From contig DASPFV010000108.1 of assembly GCA_035620975.1 (NCBI GenBank), forward strand, positions 1 through 11,940: a stretch of 11,940 bases of DNA, read 5' to 3'. The translations under genes and the position numbers were made by a program. This document shows, piece by piece, positions 8,201-11,940 of the stretch (position 1 is its first letter; each line of letters begins with the position of its first letter). The notes beneath the pieces were generated by a model. It did not search any database and was not told where the DNA came from. It saw only the letters and a program-made list of their open reading frames with translations. Origin of the DNA: DASPFV01 sp035620975 (GTDB lineage: Bacteria > Acidobacteriota > Vicinamibacteria > Vicinamibacterales > 2-12-FULL-66-21).

Positions 8201-10736
8201 GCGTCCGTTCGAGACGTGCATTCCGCATGCGCGCGAAGCCCGCCGCGCCGCTCTGGAGTCCGGCGATTTCACGTACGCCGGCTACGCCACCGTCAGCGAA
8301 AGCTGGCCGGCCATGCTCGTCGCACACAGTCTCGACCAGTTCGTCCGGGAGTATTCGACGGCGTTCCCGCTCCTCGAGCGGATCCGGATGGCGGAGTTCC
8401 GCGAGGCCCTTCGCGTCATGATCAACTGGGCGCAGGCGCTGCAGGGGAAGACGGCGGGCCCGCTCTCGCTCACCAACAGCCAGCTCGATGAAGCGGCGTT
8501 CGTCGCCAAGTACGCGGGCTCGGCTCCGTTCTTCCTGACGTTCTATTACACCGCGCGACTGCAGCTGGGCGTCCTGCACGGCCGATACCCTGAGGCGCTC
8601 GAGATGGCGCGCCTCGCTCGGGCCGTCACGCTCCCGGGCACGATCTGGCCTGTACTCGTGGAGTTCTGGGAAAGCCTGGCCATCGGCGGGATCTGGCTCC
8701 TCGCGAGCGACGAGGACCGGCGCGCACTGCTGCCCCGCATCGACGACGCCGTGCAGTCGCTGCGGACCCTGGCGGCGAGCTGCCCCGAGAACTTCCGCTG
8801 TTTCGCGCTCCTCAGTGCGGCCACCAGACACCGCCTGGATCGACGGTTCAGGGCGGCGCTCGAGCTCGCCGAGGAAGCGATCGCCTACGCCCGCGAGATC
8901 GACAACGTGCAGCTGCACGCCGTCGCGTGCGAGCTCGGCGCGGAGCTGGCCCGCGAGGGCGGTGACGACGTGCGTGCCGCCGGCCTGGTGCGGGCGGCGC
9001 ACCGCAGCTACGCGCGCTGGGGTGCGCTCGCCAAGACACACCGGCTCGAGGAGCTCCATCCCGGGCTGACGACGAGTGCGGAGCCAGCCGGCCCGGCCGC
9101 CACCACGCTGCAGCCGGGCGGGAGCGACCCGTCCGCTCTGGACATCGCCACCGTTTTGAAGCTCGCCCGCGCCATAGCCGTGGAGCTCGAGCTCGATGGC
9201 CTCCTGAGACAGCTCCTCCGCATTGCTCTGGAGAACGCCGGAGCCGAACGAGCCGTCTTCCTGGAAGATCGGAACGGGGCCCTGCTGGTCGAAGGGGAGG
9301 CCGTGGCGAACCCGCCGGCGGTACGGCTGCGGCTCTCCGCACCGATCGACGACTCCGCCCCGTTCGCCCTCGGCGTCGTCCGCTACGTCCGGCGCACCGG
9401 GCAGGATGTCGTCGTACCGGATGCGGCCATGGACGATCGCTTCGCCGGCGACCCGTACATCGCCGCGGGTTCAGCGCGCTCGCTGCTCTGTGTCCCCGTC
9501 TCGCACCAGGGCCGCACGACGGGCGTGCTCTATCTCGAGAACAATCTGACGCGCGACGCCTTCACACCGCAGCGCGTCGAGATGATGCGCGTGCTGGCGG
9601 CGCAGGCGTCGATCTCGCTCGAGAACGCGAGGCTCTACGACGGGATGAAAACCGAAGTCGATCGCCGGACGCGCGCGGAGCAGTCCCTGCGCGAGGCGCT
9701 GGCCGAGCTCGAGGTCCTCAAGAACCGGCTCGAGGCCGAGAACGTGTACCTCCAGGAGGAAATCCGGACGCAGCACAATTTCGACGAAATCGTCGGGAAC
9801 AGCCCCGCCCTGCTGGACGCCCTGCGGCGGGTAGAGCTGGTCGCTCCCACCGACTCGACGGTCCTCATCCTCGGCGAGACTGGATCGGGGAAAGAGCTGT
9901 TCGCGCGGGCCATCCACAGCCGGAGCCGCCGCGCGGCGCGGCCGCTCGTGAAGGTGAACTGCGGCGCGATCGCGCCGGGCCTGGTCGAGAGCGAGCTGTT
10001 CGGTCACGTCAAGGGCGCGTTCACGGGAGCAATCGACAAGCGCCTGGGTCGATTCGAGCTGGCCAACGGCGGCACCATCCTGCTCGACGAGATCGGCGAG
10101 CTGCCGCTGGAAGCCCAGGTGAAGCTGCTGAGGGTACTGCAGGAGCAGGAGTTCGAGCCGGTCGGGAGCAGCCGTACGGTCAGGGTGGACGTGCGTGTGA
10201 TTGCCGCCACCAATCGTGACCTCGGGCACGCCGTGCGCGACGGGACGTTCCGCGCAGACCTGTTGTACCGCCTCAACGTGTTTCCGATTTCAGTGCCGCC
10301 GCTGCGCCGGCGGCGTAACGACGTGCCTCTCCTCGCCGGGCTGTTCGTCACGGGCCTGGCCCGGAAGCTCGGCAAGCCACTGGAGCGGTTCAGCGCCCGC
10401 AGCATGGAGCGGCTCATGGACTACTCGTGGCCCGGCAACGTCCGCGAGCTCCAGAACGTCGTCGAACGGGCGGCCATCGTCGCGCGCGGACCGATCCTCG
10501 AGCTCGATCCCGCGTTCGCGGGCGTCGATCCGGCCGCGCCGGCAGAACCGGAGCGGCCGCCCGACGGCAAGACCCTCGACCAGGTACAGCGATCGCACAT
10601 CGTCGAGGTCCTCAAGATGACAGGGGGCGTGGTCGAAGGCACGAAGGGCGCGGCAACCATCCTCGGACTTCACCCGAACACGCTCCGCAGCCGGATGAAG
10701 AAGCTGGGGATCACCGTGCCGCGGCCGTCGAACTGA
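5220..10736 (+). CDS. Giant sigma-54 activator: pseudokinase-AAA_16-helical repeats-GAF-AAA+-HTH
   Basis: A 1838-residue cytoplasmic regulator. Residues 6-275: a Ser/Thr kinase-like domain with C-lobe TPYTSPEQTGRINR (168-181) and DHRSDIYALG, matching the head of the kinase/predicted-ATPase/histidine-kinase family, but E35 sits where the beta-3 Lys belongs, LGA (125-127) replaces HRD, and DFT (146-148) replaces DFG. Residues 297-560: AAA_16/STAND-like ATPase, Walker A GYSGIGKTS (325-333), Walker B LVIFLDDLQWVD (450-461). Residues 560-1275: helical, TPR-like. Residues 1308-1470: GAF. Residues 1476-1520: coiled coil. Residues 1521-1750: sigma-54 AAA+ domain with GETGSGKE (1552-1559), GAFTGA (1599-1604), LLDEIGE (Walker B, D1623/E1624), R1678/R1684 and WPGNVREL (1737-1744). 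Residues 1786-1832: Fis-type HTH. The intact GAFTGA and Walker residues predict a working sigma-54 activator. There is no PAS, receiver or histidine kinase domain. The ATG has only GAGG directly before it; no better in-frame start exists upstream. Confidence 0.92.
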   Translation: MDIPGYEVGQEVLRTGLFAVFRARRAADEEAVLLETPVRFPPGAAALDGLERTLGLLTDLRIPGAPRPLELIRWNGTAALVLADPGLEPLRNRLQPGPLGLPAFFAAALALCDALADVHRLGMTLGAVSPDNTLASPDGSRVQFADFTVASRAAQGGGTPGLLAFAATPYTSPEQTGRINRVVDHRSDIYALGATLYELLTGRPPFSSEDSLELIHAHIARTPEPPSSLDPAVPEQVSRIVMKLLAKAAEDRYQSVTGARHDLETSARAWQAHGQVMLFDLGRQDVSEHFLIPQRLYGRDAELAALLSAFESTCEGATSLMLVSGYSGIGKTSLIGEISRRIVRQRGYFVTGKFDQVVRNIPHGALVQAFRSLIWQVLAESEERLTVWRTRLSTALGATAGVLAEVLPEIEIVLGKQPPPTPLDPAEAQNRFRYVFESFAGALAGADSPLVIFLDDLQWVDAATLDLLQALLTSPETRHLLIIGAYRDNEVDPDHLLAWAIGRLEASGAPVGRVTLGPLGRADLARFLRDTLHGTGNAIDSLAALILQKTDGNPFFVIQFLKTLHQQGLFSLDRKHGCWTFSLEQIAAAGITENVIDLMTRRIERLSPAAQKGITIAACIGNPFDAATFLTASGGPTAAGLSALTELRDEGLIQQTTALGSPHERDPARATYAFLHDRVQQAAYELLPSDDRRTVHLDVGRLLWQQLGPDVPEDRLFEVVGHLNLGADLIADEQERRRVARLNLAAGRKAKLSTAYQAASTYLEAGIGLLPENAWAGQYELMFALHLESAECQYLSGQFEAAEGRFETLLSRAQSASDRAQVHGLRIVLYENLSRFDDAVTSGREGLALYGLVFPSAPADLERALDAEIARTQSLLEGRRIESLIELPVMQDPDVRTLMRLLTALWAPAYISGNHLLARLISATMVRLSLEHGNTEDSAYGYVTHAITIGPVRRDYRSAYEWGELALRVNEWFDDTKRRAKIHQQFHAHVKLWRRPFETCIPHAREARRAALESGDFTYAGYATVSESWPAMLVAHSLDQFVREYSTAFPLLERIRMAEFREALRVMINWAQALQGKTAGPLSLTNSQLDEAAFVAKYAGSAPFFLTFYYTARLQLGVLHGRYPEALEMARLARAVTLPGTIWPVLVEFWESLAIGGIWLLASDEDRRALLPRIDDAVQSLRTLAASCPENFRCFALLSAATRHRLDRRFRAALELAEEAIAYAREIDNVQLHAVACELGAELAREGGDDVRAAGLVRAAHRSYARWGALAKTHRLEELHPGLTTSAEPAGPAATTLQPGGSDPSALDIATVLKLARAIAVELELDGLLRQLLRIALENAGAERAVFLEDRNGALLVEGEAVANPPAVRLRLSAPIDDSAPFALGVVRYVRRTGQDVVVPDAAMDDRFAGDPYIAAGSARSLLCVPVSHQGRTTGVLYLENNLTRDAFTPQRVEMMRVLAAQASISLENARLYDGMKTEVDRRTRAEQSLREALAELEVLKNRLEAENVYLQEEIRTQHNFDEIVGNSPALLDALRRVELVAPTDSTVLILGETGSGKELFARAIHSRSRRAARPLVKVNCGAIAPGLVESELFGHVKGAFTGAIDKRLGRFELANGGTILLDEIGELPLEAQVKLLRVLQEQEFEPVGSSRTVRVDVRVIAATNRDLGHAVRDGTFRADLLYRLNVFPISVPPLRRRRNDVPLLAGLFVTGLARKLGKPLERFSARSMERLMDYSWPGNVRELQNVVERAAIVARGPILELDPAFAGVDPAAPAEPERPPDGKTLDQVQRSHIVEVLKMTGGVVEGTKGAATILGLHPNTLRSRMKKLGITVPRPSN

Positions 10737-11424
10737 TGCCGGCTGCCGTCTTGCAGCGACCTGGCAGGGCGTCGAGCTCGCTCGCGAGCAGGCTCGCCAG
10801 CGCCTGCCGCGCGCGGTGCAGCCGGATCTTGACGGCGTTCGCGCTCAGGCCCAGGGCACGGGCGGCCTCGGCCGTGTCCAGCTCCTCGATGTCACGGAGC
10901 AGCAGCACCACGCGATACGACTCGGGCAGCCGATCGATCGCCTCGCGCACGCGCCTCCGCGTTTCGTGCTGTTCGAGCAGCGTGTCCACGGAGGCGCTCC
11001 ACTCCATCCAGGTCTCGACGTGATGGCCGTCGTCGAGGTACCGCGGCAGCAGGTCCTCGATGGACTCTTCGGGCCGCCGGGAGCGCGTCCGCATCCGCAT
11101 GAGCGCCGTGTTCACGACGATGCGGTGCAGCCACGTGGAAATGCGGCTCTGGCCGTTGAACTGCGGCAGGGCCTTGAACGCGGACAGAAACGCCTGCTGC
11201 ACGGCGTCCTTCGCGTCCTCCTCGTTGCGCAGCATGCGGCGCGCCACGGCGAGCAGGCGGCTGCCGTGCGCGCGGACGAGCTCCTCGAATGCCGCATCGT
11301 CGCCCGCGCGGAGCCGCCCGAGCAGGGCGGCCTCGGCGTGCGCCATCGACGGCTGGGCGTCCGACGGCGGACCGAGTCCTGCGGGCGCGAGGGCCGCGGC
11401 CGGCTCCCGGCTGGATGGCGTCAT
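10711..11424 (-). CDS. ECF-type RNA polymerase sigma factor
   Basis: A 237-residue sigma-70 family protein with only regions 2 and 4, as in group IV (ECF). Region 2 spans about residues 42-112, with AKDAVQQAFLSAFKALP (core-binding) and SRISTWLHRIVVNTAL. Region 4 spans about 157-213, with LPESYRVVLLLRDIEEL and the HTH AARALGLSANAVKIRLHRAR. A 40-residue Ala/Pro-rich N-terminal extension precedes region 2; the short tail has no SnoaL or other fused regulatory domain. The start at 11424 is preferred over an in-frame ATG at 11466 because it forms an ATGA overlap with the upstream STAS gene and has GGAGG (11431-11435) 6 bases before it. No membrane anti-sigma gene follows: the 3' end runs into the convergent giant regulator, overlapping it by 26 bp. 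The regulon is unknown. Confidence 0.93.
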   Translation of the reverse strand: MTPSSREPAAALAPAGLGPPSDAQPSMAHAEAALLGRLRAGDDAAFEELVRAHGSRLLAVARRMLRNEEDAKDAVQQAFLSAFKALPQFNGQSRISTWLHRIVVNTALMRMRTRSRRPEESIEDLLPRYLDDGHHVETWMEWSASVDTLLEQHETRRRVREAIDRLPESYRVVLLLRDIEELDTAEAARALGLSANAVKIRLHRARQALASLLASELDALPGRCKTAAGISSTAAAR

Positions 11425-11435
11425 GACCTGCCTCC
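11421..11435 (-). promoter_or_regulatory. ATGA overlap and Shine-Dalgarno joining STAS and sigma genes
   Basis: The sigma start (11424-11422) and the STAS stop (11423-11421) share the bases ATGA. GGAGG at 11431-11435, inside the STAS coding end, is 6 bases from the sigma ATG. This is the usual layout for translational coupling and fixes the sigma start. Confidence 0.8.
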
Positions 11436-11687
11436 ATTCATCAGCGTGCTCACGAACTGCGAGCATTGCGCCAGCTCCACGCCGTCGCGCCTGAGCGCCC
11501 GCAGCAGATCGAGGCCACGGTGGTCTGCGAACGAGAGGTCCGCCAGATCCAGCACCACGCGGGACGAGGCTGCCAGGGCACGGCGGGCCGCGCGTGACAG
11601 CTCGTCGACGACATCAGCCGTCAGCCGGCCTTCGACCTTGAGTCTCCGGCCATCGTCCTCGGAGGAGAGAGAGGTGATTCGCAGCAC
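11421..11687 (-). CDS. Small STAS-domain protein (anti-sigma antagonist fold)
   Basis: An 88-residue stand-alone STAS domain if started at the GTG at 11687. The pattern is LRITSL, RRLKVEGRLT, then VVLDLADLSFADHRGLDLLRAL, the beta-strand/alpha-helix core of SpoIIAA-like proteins. The segment ADHRG (54-58) lies where SpoIIAA has D-S-S-G; His occupies the phospho-serine position, so control by serine phosphorylation looks unlikely. An in-frame ATG at 11792 would add 35 residues of low-complexity, Arg/Pro-rich sequence and would place the -24/-12 promoter inside the gene, so the GTG is favoured. The stop overlaps the ATG of the ECF sigma gene by 4 bases, so the two are translated together. The partner could be an anti-sigma factor encoded elsewhere, or the sigma factor itself. 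Confidence 0.83.
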   Translation of the reverse strand: MLRITSLSSEDDGRRLKVEGRLTADVVDELSRAARRALAASSRVVLDLADLSFADHRGLDLLRALRRDGVELAQCSQFVSTLMNGGRS

Positions 11688-11714
11688 TGAAGTAGCTCGG
11701 ACCGGTCGTGGGAG

Positions 11715-11730
11715 GGCAACGCCTGTGCCG
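11715..11730 (-). promoter_or_regulatory. Sigma-54 (-24/-12) promoter for the STAS-ECF operon
   Basis: Read on the minus strand, this is GGCAC (11729-11725), five bases, TTGC (11719-11716). The invariant GG and GC are exactly 12 bases apart as in the consensus TGGCACG-N4-TTGCW; nine of nine core bases match, and only the flanking T, G and W positions differ. The predicted transcript start, about 12 bases downstream near 11704, leaves a leader of about 17 bases before the GTG at 11687. A sigma-54 activator is encoded by the convergent neighbour. No experimental support; the match is by eye. Confidence 0.55.
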
Positions 11731-11736
11731 GCCGGC

Positions 11737-11762
11737 CACCCGGTTTCCCGTGTAGACGGGTG
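11737..11762. promoter_or_regulatory. Nested inverted repeats just upstream of the -24 element
   Basis: CACCCG (11737-11742) pairs with CGGGTG (11757-11762). An alternative inner pairing is CCCGT (11747-11751) with ACGGG (11756-11760). The elements begin 7 bp upstream of the -24 box, too close for a classical sigma-54 enhancer, so they may be a repressor or IHF-region element, or chance in GC-rich DNA. Confidence 0.25.
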
Positions 11763-11864
11763 CCGTGTTCGCGAGCGATGACACCACCGCAAGGACCGAA
11801 CTGTCAGTGATTTATGGTCTCGCTTGATCTGAGGCGGCGGATCCGAGGTTAGCTTGGTCGGCTC

Positions 11865-11894
11865 CGAAATGTCGCACCACTACGAAATGTCGCA
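11865..11894. repeat. 12-bp direct repeat, two copies 18 bp apart
   Basis: CGAAATGTCGCA occurs at 11865-11876 and again at 11883-11894, separated by CCACTA. The pair lies 160-190 bp upstream of the predicted sigma-54 transcript start, where enhancer sites are often found, and 12 bp inside the right 27-bp repeat. It could be an activator-binding pair, or repeated transposase-binding sites from the end of a lost insertion sequence. The remaining DNA from 11763 to 11864 shows no gene. Confidence 0.75.
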
Positions 11895-11906
11895 GGTGGG
11901 ACAGCT

Positions 11907-11933
11907 GGGGTCAGGTCTTGCATTGACGTACGG
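11907..11933. repeat. 27-bp inverted repeat, right copy
   Basis: Exact reverse complement of bases 1-27. Seven further bases follow before the window ends. The G-rich end faces inward. Within it, GTCA and TGAC (10 bases apart) give only a weak 4-bp pairing, so it is not a strong hairpin by itself. Confidence 0.9.
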
Positions 11934-11940
11934 CCGCTGG

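Noticed and set aside
6189..9059. Minus-strand open frame of 956 codons opposite the giant regulator
   Set aside because: The plus strand encodes clear Walker motifs and a helical repeat region here; the antisense translation has an unnatural composition.
11688..11792. N-terminal extension of the STAS protein to the ATG at 11792
   Set aside because: The added 35 residues look non-coding (Arg/Pro-rich), the STAS fold begins right at the GTG, and the -24/-12 promoter lies within the extension. Not fully excluded.

Overview
The window is GC-rich (roughly two thirds G+C) bacterial DNA with six protein genes, no RNA genes and no intact mobile element. Several features recall Acidobacteriota, possibly a Vicinamibacteria-like lineage: a secreted PQQ-type beta-propeller protein, tandem SSS-family symporters, an ECF sigma factor paired with a small STAS protein, and a very large signalling ATPase. 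That placement is inference from gene style, because no marker gene is present.

Layout, left to right. A secreted beta-propeller protein (minus strand, 8-1300) ends inside a 27-bp repeat at the left edge. A divergent intergenic region (1301-1563) holds a decamer tandem array, a possible weak sigma-54 site, a 12-bp palindrome and a GC-rich hairpin. A plus-strand cluster follows: two SSS sodium/solute symporters (1564-3327 and 3335-5143, 7 bp apart), then, after 76 bp, a 1838-residue regulator (5220-10736). This regulator joins a degenerate kinase domain, an AAA_16-type ATPase, a long helical repeat region, GAF, a coiled coil, a sigma-54 AAA+ domain and a Fis-type HTH. It converges on, and overlaps by 26 bp, a minus-strand pair: an ECF sigma factor (10711-11424) preceded by a small STAS protein (11421-11687), coupled by an ATGA overlap. 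The right end (11688-11940) carries a good -24/-12 promoter, a short direct repeat, and the exact reverse complement of the 27 bp at the left edge.

How the parts may work together. The most interesting reading is a regulatory cascade. The large protein looks like a complete sigma-54 activator whose usual histidine-kinase output has been replaced by AAA+/HTH and whose kinase-like head has lost catalytic residues. The best sigma-54 promoter match I found lies just upstream of the neighbouring STAS-ECF operon, and a weaker one lies upstream of the transporter pair. A testable model is: signal or substrate -> giant activator -> sigma-54 promoter -> STAS/ECF sigma pair -> regulon. The domains and motifs are seen in the sequence; the circuit is inference.
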